A stretch of 28,988 nt of DNA from a virus. Under the pieces are notes generated by a model, which was given only the letters and a program-made list of their open reading frames with translations, was not told the origin of the DNA and searched no databases. Below, piece after piece: positions 9,290 through 16,814 of the stretch; within the stretch, counting starts at the first letter, position 1, and each line of letters begins with the position of its first letter. A program made the translations under genes and the position numbers. Location: the IMG/VR virus record IMGVR_UViG_3300042907_000762, positions 1 through 28,988 of that record. One strand, 5' to 3'.

Positions 9290-10144
9290 ATGGCAAACGC
9301 CAGAGGAAAGTCCATTGACAATACCCACCTGAGCATCGATCAGGCGGAAGAGCGCGGTTTTATCCATCGCGACTACATAGCTCACTGTCTTCGTTGGACC
9401 CACGTGGCCAAGTGGATGGGCAGACCTGCACACCGCAAGGATTGCAACCTGCTTGACATTGGCTGCGGCAAAGACGTGCCGTTGGCCAAGATGCTGATGA
9501 CCAGCCGTATGGCATCAGATGGCCTGAACTACATCGGTATTGACTACAACAAGCTTGAGATGCCCAAGGCTTTTGAGAACACGAAGTTTAAGCCAACTTT
9601 GATTGGCAATGTTGCCTTCCCAGACGTTCAGCTGCCAGTTGACAAGTTCAACGTCATCACCTGCTTTGAGGTCCTTGAGCACGTTGAGCCGCTGCATGCC
9701 TACAAGATGCTTGAAGGTATCCGCGACCGCTTGGCTGATGACGGCGTGGCATTTGTAAGCACACCGGTCTATGACGCTCACGTTGGCGCAGCAGACAACC
9801 ACGTCAACGAGATGACCTATGAGGTCATGCAGGTCATGCTGCACAAGGTGGGCTTGGAAGTTGACGACCACTTTGGCACTTTTGCCTCAATCAGAGACTA
9901 CAAGCAAGTGGTCGAAAAGGAAGACATCGATGGAGTGTTCAATCGCTTGCGTGATTACTACGACAGCAATTACCTGGCGACTATCTTTGCCCCGCTTTAC
10001 CCACGCCATTCACGCAACGTGCTCTGGCGAGTCAAACTGCCGAAAAATACGGTCATGTTTGAACCACCAAAGTTTGCAGACCTTACAAAGCCACTCTCAA
10101 GCAGCGAAGCCTGGCAGCCCTTGTTTGACCACCTAGGGGAATAA
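9290..10144 (+). CDS. Class I SAM-dependent methyltransferase
   Basis: This 284-residue protein has a Rossmann-type methyltransferase core: motif I LLDIGCG (54-60), the acidic second strand GIDYN (83-87), and CFEVLEHV (125-132) at the post-motif II position, followed by a helix and AFVSTPV strand. It resembles the Methyltransf_11/23 group, whose members act on small molecules, lipids, proteins or nucleotides; no target-recognition region of a DNA methylase is seen. The start has AGGAGA 6 nt upstream. The next gene begins 2 nt after its stop, so it belongs to the nucleotide-metabolism operon. Substrate unknown; a role in nucleotide or DNA modification is only suggested by position. Confidence 0.85.
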   Translation: MANARGKSIDNTHLSIDQAEERGFIHRDYIAHCLRWTHVAKWMGRPAHRKDCNLLDIGCGKDVPLAKMLMTSRMASDGLNYIGIDYNKLEMPKAFENTKFKPTLIGNVAFPDVQLPVDKFNVITCFEVLEHVEPLHAYKMLEGIRDRLADDGVAFVSTPVYDAHVGAADNHVNEMTYEVMQVMLHKVGLEVDDHFGTFASIRDYKQVVEKEDIDGVFNRLRDYYDSNYLATIFAPLYPRHSRNVLWRVKLPKNTVMFEPPKFADLTKPLSSSEAWQPLFDHLGE

Positions 10145-10146
10145 GG

Positions 10147-10536
10147 ATGGACTTATTTCAAATGGTAGCCGACTTCCACAAGAAGTTTGGATTAGAGCCA
10201 ACTAAGCAACCCGACTTTCCAGTGGACGAGATCTGGATCCTTAAGAACGCGCACATGCAAGAAGAGCTTGATGAGATACGTGCTGCTGCCTTAAACGGCA
10301 ACCTTGAGGAGTATTTTGACGGCCTGATTGACCTGATCTATGTCGCACTTGGCGCTGCTTACCTGGCAGGACTTCCCTTTGAACAAGGGTTCCTCCGGGT
10401 GCACCTTGCAAACATGACAAAGATTCGCGCTTTAAGGCAACAAGATAGCAAAAGAGGATCCACTTATGATATAGTGAAACCTCCAGAGTTTGTGGCTCCA
10501 ACGCTTGCAGACCTGATCAGAAAGGAGAAAGAATGA
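10147..10536 (+). CDS. MazG-like all-alpha nucleoside triphosphate pyrophosphohydrolase
   Basis: This 129-residue, mostly helical protein has the MazG-type metal-binding pattern: EELDE (39-43, EExxE) followed by EYFD (55-58, ExxD) and a second Asp at 62. Enzymes of this superfamily hydrolyse (d)NTPs to monophosphate and pyrophosphate. Here the product would feed the kinase and thymidylate-synthase-family enzyme encoded next. In T4-type modified-base pathways the equivalent step is dCTP/dUTP removal by gp56, an analogous but not necessarily homologous role. The start overlaps nothing; the stop overlaps the next start by 4 bp. Substrate preference cannot be read from the sequence. Confidence 0.8.
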   Translation: MDLFQMVADFHKKFGLEPTKQPDFPVDEIWILKNAHMQEELDEIRAAALNGNLEEYFDGLIDLIYVALGAAYLAGLPFEQGFLRVHLANMTKIRALRQQDSKRGSTYDIVKPPEFVAPTLADLIRKEKE

Positions 10537-11525
10537 AAGGCATTATTGTCATTGATGGTTGCGATGGAACAGGCAAGACCACACTTGCTAAAGCTATTTG
10601 TGACAAGCATGATGGCGTCTACATTCACAACACGTATCGCTGGCCAACCAAGATGCCGCTGTATCACACAGCAGCCTTGCATCGTGCATTAAAGCTTGCA
10701 CGCGCGCGTCTGGTAGTCATCGATCGTCTTTGGATGAGTGAAGCTGTATATGCAGCAGTCTACCGTAATGGTAGCCCTTGGCCTCACATGGGTCGCATGA
10801 TGGATCGCATCATTCGCAAACATGGTGGCGTCTACATACTTGCTCAATCACCACAAGGTCATAAGGAAAAGTTTGACCAGTTGAAGACTGAGCGCGAAGA
10901 GATGTACGACAACGTTGAGGAAGTACGGATCCGCTTTGATCAACTCTTTGATGGTGGTCTTGCTACTCACGACAAGGACTACGTACAGCAACTCTCTGTC
11001 TTTGGTATGAAGGTTCGTGATGACGTCTTGCCTTACCGCTATGACGTTGAAGGTCGTGACCTTGATGTCTACATCGATATGGTCATGCACGTACTCATGT
11101 CACGTCAGGCTAAGCAATATGAGCCAGCATTAAACTTAGCTGCAAACAACTTTGCAGGCCACTTGCATGAGGCTTCAATCATCTTTGTAGGTGATAAAGC
11201 TAACAGCAAGATGCGTGCAGTCAGCTGGCCCTTCTATGACTTTGGCAACTCCAGCGAGTTCTTTGCCTCTGTGCTGCATGACTTATCTTTTGATGAGACA
11301 CGCGCAGTCTATGTGAATGCGCACGATGGCAATGGTCCGCTGTTTGTGAATGATTGCATCAGAGCTAAGCCCTTCATCAAGGTCATCTGTCTTGGCAATG
11401 ACAGCTTCAACACGATGGGTTCTTTTACTCGTCGAGCCGTTAAGGTCATGCATCCATCTTTTGCCAAGCGTTTTGGCAAGCGTCAGGAATTTTTACTAGA
11501 ACTTGAGGAGGCCATCAATGGTTAA
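10533..11525 (+). CDS. dNMP/thymidylate-kinase-like protein fused to a UDG-like C-terminal domain
   Basis: The N-terminal part (1 to ~190) is a P-loop kinase: GCDGTGKTT (9-17), a DR pair in VVIDRLWMSE (62-70) as in thymidylate kinases, and a basic lid-like stretch KEKFDQLKTEREE (111-123). The C-terminal ~120 residues (211-330) look different: IIFVGDKAN, WPFYDFGNSSEFF, VYVNAHDG, VICLGND and MHPSFAKRF. That order (a GD/G-P-like loop, an NSS-FF helix, a VN strand, a LG strand and a final HPS motif) recalls the uracil-DNA-glycosylase-like fold. The kinase call is strong; the UDG-like call is a pattern match from memory. Probable role: phosphorylating a normal or modified dNMP. Confidence 0.8.
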   Translation: MKGIIVIDGCDGTGKTTLAKAICDKHDGVYIHNTYRWPTKMPLYHTAALHRALKLARARLVVIDRLWMSEAVYAAVYRNGSPWPHMGRMMDRIIRKHGGVYILAQSPQGHKEKFDQLKTEREEMYDNVEEVRIRFDQLFDGGLATHDKDYVQQLSVFGMKVRDDVLPYRYDVEGRDLDVYIDMVMHVLMSRQAKQYEPALNLAANNFAGHLHEASIIFVGDKANSKMRAVSWPFYDFGNSSEFFASVLHDLSFDETRAVYVNAHDGNGPLFVNDCIRAKPFIKVICLGNDSFNTMGSFTRRAVKVMHPSFAKRFGKRQEFLLELEEAING

Positions 11526-12312
11526 TACTACAAACATGAATTGGCAAGGTCTGCTTGATGTCATCATGACTCATGGAGAACAGACAAGCCCAAGGGGTAA
11601 GAAGACAAAAGAGCTGCTTGGCTATAAGTCGATGATTGACATGAACCAGCCTGTCATCACCATCAAAGAGCGTAAGCTTGGCTATAAGTTCATGGCAGCA
11701 GAAGCTGCATGGATCATGTCAGGCGACAACCGTGTCAGCACGATTGCGCCTTATAGCAAAGCCATCAGTTCATTCAGTGATGACGGCATCTTGTTCTTTG
11801 GAGCTTACGGTCCACAGATCAGAGATCAGCTTAGCCATGTGATACAAACTTTGGCTGACGACACTGATTCACGTCAGGCAGTCATGACCATCTGGAGACC
11901 TAATCCAAGAGCCAGTAAGGACATTCCTTGCACCATTAGCTGCCAGTTTGTCATTCGCAAAGACTACCTGTATTGCTTCATGAACATGCGTTCCTCTGAT
12001 GCTTGGCTTGGCGTTCCTTACGACTGGTTTAATTTCAGCATGCTGTCAGCTGGTGTTGCCTTAATGCTGCGCCAAAAAGGCATTCACGTCAAGCTTGGTG
12101 CGTTGCACTTCTACGCAGCCAGCCAGCACTTGTATGAAGAGAATTGGTACAAGGTTGATGCCTGCTTGAATGGCGAGATCCTTGGCGACTATGCGCCTTT
12201 TAACCTTGACTACTTCAACGACTACGACCACCTCGTCAATCACTTGTGGGCTTTGGCATCTGGCCATGTTCACAACGGATTCTTGAAGGAAATCTCATCA
12301 TGGAAAGAATAA
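11518..12312 (+). CDS. Thymidylate-synthase-family enzyme, predicted dCMP (hydroxy)methylase
   Basis: The start is ATG 11518, chosen for GAGGAGG 7 nt upstream; it gives 264 aa and overlaps the kinase stop. ThyA landmarks: R26 (phosphate loop), SRQ (118-120), catalytic C138 in DIPCT, RSSD (158-161), and S202-x-H204-x-Y206. Aligning RSSDAWLGVPYDW with E. coli RSCDVFLGLPFNI without gaps puts D169 at the position of Asn177. That Asn reads the uracil ring in thymidylate synthases; Asp there is known from dCMP hydroxymethylases, and the Asn-to-Asp mutant of the L. casei enzyme acts on dCMP. The product could be 5-hydroxymethyl- or 5-methyl-dCMP. Neighbouring MazG-like, kinase and deaminase genes fit a modified-cytosine pathway. 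Ordinary thymidylate synthase remains possible. Confidence 0.85.
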   Translation: MVNTTNMNWQGLLDVIMTHGEQTSPRGKKTKELLGYKSMIDMNQPVITIKERKLGYKFMAAEAAWIMSGDNRVSTIAPYSKAISSFSDDGILFFGAYGPQIRDQLSHVIQTLADDTDSRQAVMTIWRPNPRASKDIPCTISCQFVIRKDYLYCFMNMRSSDAWLGVPYDWFNFSMLSAGVALMLRQKGIHVKLGALHFYAASQHLYEENWYKVDACLNGEILGDYAPFNLDYFNDYDHLVNHLWALASGHVHNGFLKEISSWKE

Positions 12313-12806
12313 GCAAAGATGAATACTTTTCGCAACTGGCTCTACTGGTCAGCAGAAGAGGTACATGCGCAAGGCGGCTTGTGGGCTGCGTGCTTGTATG
12401 TAGTCGTGGGCACGTTCTTGCTACTGGCTACAACGGGGTGCCTGCTGGTCATATTCATTGCATTGATACCAACTGTCCCGGCGCTGGTCTTCCTTCGGGG
12501 ACTGGTCTGGATCTATGTGAAGCTATTCACGCGGAACAAAACGCGCTCCTCCAATGTCGAGATGTAAACCAGATCGATACGGCTTACGTGACTGCCATGC
12601 CATGCATGACTTGCACTAAGCTGCTGCTCAACACAAGCTGCAAACGCATCATCTACACCGAACCTTATCCGCACGAAGAAGCAAAACAACTCTGGACAAA
12701 AAATGGACGCATCATCTTATCAGCCGCCGAAGCACTTTCCAAACCTATTGCTGGCGAAGCGTATCGCTATAGATTGCGAGACGCGCGACCCGAACTTAAT
12801 GACTAA
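12300..12806 (+). CDS. dCMP deaminase-like zinc cytidine/deoxycytidylate deaminase
   Basis: The start is ATG 12300 (AAGGAAA upstream), giving 168 aa; the longer frame from 12246 lies inside the previous gene. The zinc site is clear: H77-A78-E79 in AIHAEQ, and P101-C102-x-x-C105. ATGYNGVPAG (41-50) is typical of deoxycytidylate deaminases, which convert dCMP to dUMP and so feed thymidylate synthesis. It overlaps the synthase-family gene by 13 bp upstream and the DNA polymerase gene by 104 bp downstream. Its C-terminal 34 codons share DNA with the polymerase N-terminus, so its tail may be dispensable. With a possible dCMP modifying enzyme next door, it would compete for the same substrate. Confidence 0.9.
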   Translation: MERISKDEYFSQLALLVSRRGTCARRLVGCVLVCSRGHVLATGYNGVPAGHIHCIDTNCPGAGLPSGTGLDLCEAIHAEQNALLQCRDVNQIDTAYVTAMPCMTCTKLLLNTSCKRIIYTEPYPHEEAKQLWTKNGRIILSAAEALSKPIAGEAYRYRLRDARPELND

Positions 12807-14565
12807 GGGACCAGGTGGAGTACGCGGAGATGGTTACATTGTTGGATTTTCAGTTGCTACGGATGACGGCTTTGCTGAGTACTATCCAGTGCGCCATGCA
12901 GCAGGCGGGAATCTTAACCCTGATAACGCATTTGCTTGGTTACGTGACATGCTGAAGACAGACATCCCAAAGATTGGAGCCAACATCCCATACGACCTGG
13001 AATGGCTGCTGACGGAAGGTGTCGTCGTTGGTGGTCCTAAGTACGACGTACAGATTGCAGAGCCGCTTCTGGACGAGGACCGCATCACGTACAAGCTTGA
13101 CGCGCTTGCTCAGGCCTACCTTGGCGAAAGCAAAGACGAGACTGAATTGATTGCAGCTGCTGTCAGGCGCGGCATCCATCCAAGCAAGGTCAAGGAAAAC
13201 CTCTGGCAGTTTCACGCTGGCGAAGTTGCCCCTTACGGACGCAAGGACGCAGACTTGCCTATCCGCATCTTTGCTCAACAAGAAGTCTTGCTGCACGACG
13301 AAAAGCTATGGGAAGTCTTTGAGATGGAGACGCAGCTAGTTGACGTCATTGTGGCCATGCGCCAGAAGGGCGTGCCCGTCGACTTAGACCGCGCCCACAA
13401 GGTCAAGGCGCAACTACTTGATGAGCAAGGCAAGCTGACGGAGCAGCTCAAGAAGGTTGCAGAGCGGGATGTAGACATCTGGTCTGGTGACGATATACAG
13501 GCAGCCAGTGACGCATTGAAGCTGGATTACCCAAAGACTGAAAAGGGGAATGCTAGTTTTCCCAGTGAGTTTCTTGAAGCTAGTGAACATGAATTTTTCT
13601 CCTTAATTTCGAAGGTCCGGAAGCTTGACCGGGCCGGTGGAGTATTTATCGACAGCAAGATCATTCAGATGGAAAAAGATGGCAAAATTTACCCAACCTT
13701 CAGACAAGTCCGCGACGACCGCGGAGGCACAAAGTCCGGACGCTTTGCGTCGGCTAATCCGAACATGCAACAGGTTCCAGCTAGGGATCCAGTTCTGGCT
13801 CCTCTCATCAGAAGCATCTTTGTACCTGAAGCGGGCTGCCAATGGGGCGTCTTTGACTACTCGCAGCAAGAGCCTCGTGTCACGGTGCACTACAGCTATT
13901 TGCGCAACTTTCCTGGTGCTGAGACTGCGCGCAACCGGTACCTTGATGATCCCGATACTGACTACCATCAACTTGTCGCTGATATGGCTGGAATCACGCG
14001 TAAGAACGCGAAGACGTTGAATTTGGGACTGGCTTACGGTATGGGGGCTGCCAAGGCTGCTACACAACTGGGCCTGCCGCCAGCAGAAGCTAAGCGGGTC
14101 TACGAGCAGTACCACGAGAACGTGCCATTCATCAAGGCACTTGGCGAGGAATGCACGCGGATTGCTACGAACCGGGGTTACGTTAAGACCTTCTTGGGCA
14201 GACGCAGACGGTTCCAGTTGTTTGGACCACCTAAGTACACGCCTGGTCTGATCCCATTGAAGAAGGACTTGGCAGAAGAAAAGTACGGGCTGCCACTTAA
14301 GCGGTACTTTGCACACAAGGCCATGAACGCGGTCATCCAGGGGTCGTCAGCAGACATGATCAAGATGGCCATGATCAACTTGTTCAAAAAAGGCGAAGTT
14401 CCTCATCTGACTATTCACGATGAGTTGGACTTCAGTGTACGTGACATGGATCATGCCCGCATGATTCGACAGGAGATGCTTACATGCGTGGACTTGGTAG
14501 TGCCATTAAAAGTAGACTGCGAGCTTGGGCCCAGCTGGGGAGAGGCAGTCGAGGTGAAGCTATGA
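12703..14565 (+). CDS. Family A DNA polymerase with 3'-5' exonuclease
   Basis: This 620-aa protein has exonuclease motifs I (D24, E26 in AIDCET), II (N94...D98 in GANIPYD) and III (Y178...D182 in YGRKD). Polymerase motifs follow: T-x-SGRFAS (343-350) with PNMQQVP, motif A D385 in FDYSQQEPR, motif B R433...K437...L441...Y445 in RKNAKTLNLGLAYG, and motif C H572-D573-E574. The residue equivalent to E. coli Phe762 is Leu441, one of the natural variants of viral PolA. There is no 5'-3' nuclease domain. The only usable start is ATG 12703, since an in-frame stop lies at 12607-12609 with no ATG, GTG or TTG between. It lies 104 bp inside the deaminase gene with only a weak GGA upstream, so translation may be coupled. 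Confidence 0.95.
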   Translation: MDASSYQPPKHFPNLLLAKRIAIDCETRDPNLMTKGPGGVRGDGYIVGFSVATDDGFAEYYPVRHAAGGNLNPDNAFAWLRDMLKTDIPKIGANIPYDLEWLLTEGVVVGGPKYDVQIAEPLLDEDRITYKLDALAQAYLGESKDETELIAAAVRRGIHPSKVKENLWQFHAGEVAPYGRKDADLPIRIFAQQEVLLHDEKLWEVFEMETQLVDVIVAMRQKGVPVDLDRAHKVKAQLLDEQGKLTEQLKKVAERDVDIWSGDDIQAASDALKLDYPKTEKGNASFPSEFLEASEHEFFSLISKVRKLDRAGGVFIDSKIIQMEKDGKIYPTFRQVRDDRGGTKSGRFASANPNMQQVPARDPVLAPLIRSIFVPEAGCQWGVFDYSQQEPRVTVHYSYLRNFPGAETARNRYLDDPDTDYHQLVADMAGITRKNAKTLNLGLAYGMGAAKAATQLGLPPAEAKRVYEQYHENVPFIKALGEECTRIATNRGYVKTFLGRRRRFQLFGPPKYTPGLIPLKKDLAEEKYGLPLKRYFAHKAMNAVIQGSSADMIKMAMINLFKKGEVPHLTIHDELDFSVRDMDHARMIRQEMLTCVDLVVPLKVDCELGPSWGEAVEVKL

Positions 14566-14969
14566 AAGAAAGCCAATTTTGGGCGCTTGTCAAGGGCAAG
14601 CTGCCAGGTCACGTGGAACGTGTGGAGAACGCCTTAACCAGGGGAACGCCTGACGTAAACATGTGCCACGAAGCCACAGAGCTATGGCTAGAGCTCAAGA
14701 TTTTAGATGCCAAGGGTAGCTGTCAGCTTAGGCCTGAACAGGTCCTCTGGCATCGTAAGAGGCAAGAGCACGCAGGGCGCGTGTTTGTGCTGGCTAGGAA
14801 TGAAGAGACGCTCAAGATTCTCCAAGTCCAGCGTGACATGGAGCTGTTTGAGATTTGGGCTTGTACTAAGCCTTTTGACTGGAATAACATGAATGATTTG
14901 CTTTTTAATGTGCCACCTTTTTGCACGGAATACACAGTCCGTCATTTGCAGTATGGAGGAAAACAATGA
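14562..14969 (+). CDS. VRR-NUC/Holliday-resolvase-like nuclease
   Basis: The start is ATG 14562, preceded by GAGGTGA and overlapping the polymerase stop as ATGA; it gives 135 aa. It has a PD-(D/E)xK layout typical of VRR-NUC phage nucleases: RGTPD with D31, then WLELK with E44 and K46, then LRPEQ with Q60, followed by the AGRVFVLAR strand. Such proteins are structure-specific or junction-cleaving nucleases used in phage replication and recombination. The location directly behind the polymerase supports that role. Residues after ~90 (Trp, Phe and Asn rich) are not recognised. Confidence 0.82.
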   Translation: MKESQFWALVKGKLPGHVERVENALTRGTPDVNMCHEATELWLELKILDAKGSCQLRPEQVLWHRKRQEHAGRVFVLARNEETLKILQVQRDMELFEIWACTKPFDWNNMNDLLFNVPPFCTEYTVRHLQYGGKQ

Positions 14970-15283
14970 CAGTCTATGTCGTACAAGATTCACCGAAGTT
15001 TAACCTGCTGCCAGCTGCAGAGTATGGTGACCTTCAAACGTTGCTGCCACCGGGTCAAGTGATGCTGGCTACTACGCCAACCATCCGCGTCTTGCGTGAG
15101 AAGCTTCGTAGTTTTTCGGACAGCGATTTTCTATTGGCTATTGGCGACCCCATTGCCATTGGTATGTCCGTCGCAATTGCTGCTGGCTTCAACAGCGGCA
15201 AGATCAAGATGCTGAAATGGGATCGCCAGGAGCATCGTTACTACGCCTTAGAGGCAGACCTTACAGGAGCAAAAAATGCTTGA
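14966..15283 (+). CDS. Conserved phage protein of unknown function (105 aa)
   Basis: The start is ATG 14966 with GGAGG 7 nt upstream, overlapping the previous stop as ATGA. The protein has an alternating strand/helix pattern with LLAIGDPIAIGMSVAIAA near residues 71-88 and LKWDRQEHRYY near the end. Small proteins with the 'GDP-ai-g' and 'LKWDR' signatures are common between polymerase and SSB-like genes in many tailed phages, but I know no function for them. No catalytic motif, signal peptide or membrane segment is evident. Confidence 0.8.
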   Translation: MTVYVVQDSPKFNLLPAAEYGDLQTLLPPGQVMLATTPTIRVLREKLRSFSDSDFLLAIGDPIAIGMSVAIAAGFNSGKIKMLKWDRQEHRYYALEADLTGAKNA

Positions 15284-15824
15284 AGAAGACATGATGGCTG
15301 ATAGTCAGATGCCAACTGACCAAGGCCTAGGCAAGATCAGTACCCTTGCAGAAGAGTACACAGAACTTGATGAAGAGATTAAGGATGCGGAAACGCGTCT
15401 GAAGCTCTTAAAAGAAAGAGTCAGGAACATTGCTGAGAAGCAATTGCCTGAGGCTATGGCGGAAATTGGTGTAGCTAAGTTCACCCTGACAGACGGAAGT
15501 GAAGTGACTGTCAAACCTTACTACAGCGCCAAGATCAGTGACGAGAAACGCGAGGAGTGCTTTGGCTGGTTGGAAGACCATGGCCACGAGGCGCTGATAA
15601 AAGACGAAGTCGTCCTGACATTTAATCGCGGTGAGCACGAGAAAGCCGAAGAATTCAAAGCCAAGCTGGATGAGCAAGGACTTGATTATTCTGGCAAGAT
15701 GGGTGTTCATCCTCAGACTTTGACAGCATTCGTCAAAGAGCAAGTGGAAAGCGGTGCCGAATTTCCTCTTGAACTTTTCAACGTGTACATCGGCCAAATT
15801 GCTAAAGTTAAAAGGAGCAAATGA
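15276..15824 (+). CDS. Conserved coiled-coil phage protein (182 aa)
   Basis: The start is ATG 15276 with AGGAG 7 nt upstream; it overlaps the previous stop by 8 bp. Residues ~24-60 form a charged heptad-like helix (EEYTELDEEIKDAETRLKLL then KERV) ending in LPEAMAEIGV. A small beta-rich region with FTLTDGSEVTVKPYYSA and a helical C-terminal half follow. It sits between the nuclease block and an SSB-like gene, so a replication or recombination accessory role is plausible. The function is unknown. Two further Met codons near the start (residues 6-7) are alternatives with weaker ribosome-binding sites. Confidence 0.8.
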   Translation: MLEEDMMADSQMPTDQGLGKISTLAEEYTELDEEIKDAETRLKLLKERVRNIAEKQLPEAMAEIGVAKFTLTDGSEVTVKPYYSAKISDEKREECFGWLEDHGHEALIKDEVVLTFNRGEHEKAEEFKAKLDEQGLDYSGKMGVHPQTLTAFVKEQVESGAEFPLELFNVYIGQIAKVKRSK

Positions 15825-16591
15825 TGGTAAAGAAAACTGAAGTGGCTGTAGTCCAGCCAAGCGCCGTAGTGGCATTCGCAGACGACATGATGGCTGATGC
15901 CGGTCTCGGTTTCGAGAACGTCTCGGCAAACGATGTCGCTATCCCGTACCTCAAGGTGCTGCAAGCTTTATCACCTGAACTTCGTGGAGTAACCAAGGTT
16001 GCTGGTGCTGAAGAGGGTCTGATCATCAATACCGTCACAGGTATCTTGATGAAAGAAGTCCGCGTCATCCCTTGCGCATTCAAGAAGAGCTACGTTGAGT
16101 GGACTCCTCGTGAAGCTGGCGGCGGCTTAGTTAAAGAGCACATTGAGGAGAAGATCCTCGAGAAGACTAAGAAGAACGAGCGCAATCAAGACGTGTTGGC
16201 CAACGGCAACCTGATCGTCACGACGGCTTATCACTACGTGTTGGTGTTATCTGAAGGCGGTTTTGAGCGCGCATTGATTGCCATGTCATCGACGCAGCTG
16301 AAGAAGTCACGCCGCTGGCTCGGTCAGATGATGGCGCTGCAAGTCAAGGTTGGTGACAAGTCATTCACACCTCCACCGTTTAGCCATAGCTACCACTTGG
16401 GTACTGGCATGGAGACTAAGGATGCAAACAGCTGGTATGGTTGGTTGATCAACGATCCGTCGATGGTGCAAGACAAAGGCGTCTACGAGGCAGCTAAGAA
16501 GTTTGGTGCAGATGTAACTGCTGGCTTGGTGAAGGTTGCTGAGCCGCCTGCTGAGGGTGTTCCTGCTGGAGAAGACGATGTCCCTTATTAA
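15821..16591 (+). CDS. Candidate SSB-like phage replication protein (256 aa)
   Basis: The start is ATG 15821 or the adjacent ATG 15824, with AAAGGAG upstream. The body carries IPYLKVLQALSPELRG (~42-57), NTVTG, VRVIPCAFKKSYVEW and later aromatic-rich strands (SYHLGTGMETKDANSWYGW). The protein ends in a flexible Pro/Glu-rich tail closing with GEDDVPY. An acidic tip ending Asp-Asp-hydrophobic-Pro-aromatic is the hallmark of bacterial SSB tails (DDDIPF), which recruit partner enzymes. Its position inside the replication block agrees. The core does not show a fold I can assign by eye, so the SSB-like label is inference. Confidence 0.7.
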   Translation: MMVKKTEVAVVQPSAVVAFADDMMADAGLGFENVSANDVAIPYLKVLQALSPELRGVTKVAGAEEGLIINTVTGILMKEVRVIPCAFKKSYVEWTPREAGGGLVKEHIEEKILEKTKKNERNQDVLANGNLIVTTAYHYVLVLSEGGFERALIAMSSTQLKKSRRWLGQMMALQVKVGDKSFTPPPFSHSYHLGTGMETKDANSWYGWLINDPSMVQDKGVYEAAKKFGADVTAGLVKVAEPPAEGVPAGEDDVPY

Positions 16592-16808
16592 GGACATCTT
16601 TCCAATGCTGGGTGCTGACATGGGTAGGTCTGATGGGCGCAACCCGTCAGCCACCAAGAAGGGACCTGGACGCAAGCCTGTTGCTGGACATGTGAAAGGC
16701 AAAGCTAAACGCAGCGCCTTCCAGAAGGCACAGGCCAAAGTCAAGGTAGCACCGCAGACAGCCAACGTGACTAACACTCCGTTGAAGGCAGCCGCCAGAG
16801 GCAGTTAA
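16578..16808 (+). CDS. Small very basic protein with AT-hook-like core (76 aa)
   Basis: The start is ATG 16578 (GGAG 8 nt upstream), overlapping the previous stop by 14 bp. After a short amphipathic N-terminus (MSLIKDIFPMLGADMG) the rest is Lys/Arg/Ala/Pro rich: KKGPGRKPVAGH, KGKAKRSAFQKAQAKVKV. GPGRKP is close to the AT-hook core (GRP flanked by basic residues), so binding to nucleic acid is plausible. No known family is recognised. It is the last gene before the UUCG hairpin and primase gene. Confidence 0.65.
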   Translation: MSLIKDIFPMLGADMGRSDGRNPSATKKGPGRKPVAGHVKGKAKRSAFQKAQAKVKVAPQTANVTNTPLKAAARGS

Positions 16809-16814
16809 GTGTAT

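Noticed and set aside
12246-12299. Longer start for the deaminase at 12246
   Set aside because: The extension overlaps the preceding synthase-family gene by more and lacks a ribosome-binding site. ATG 12300 has AAGGAAA and gives a normal dCMP deaminase N-terminus.
12319-12567. Nested 82-aa frame encoding a hydrophobic, membrane-like protein inside the deaminase gene
   Set aside because: It lies wholly within a well-supported deaminase gene, has only a weak ribosome-binding site, and its hydrophobicity follows from the shifted reading of the deaminase codons.
13603-14316. 237-aa minus-strand frame opposite the DNA polymerase
   Set aside because: The polymerase motifs on the + strand are unambiguous; the minus frame shows no motif or start signal.
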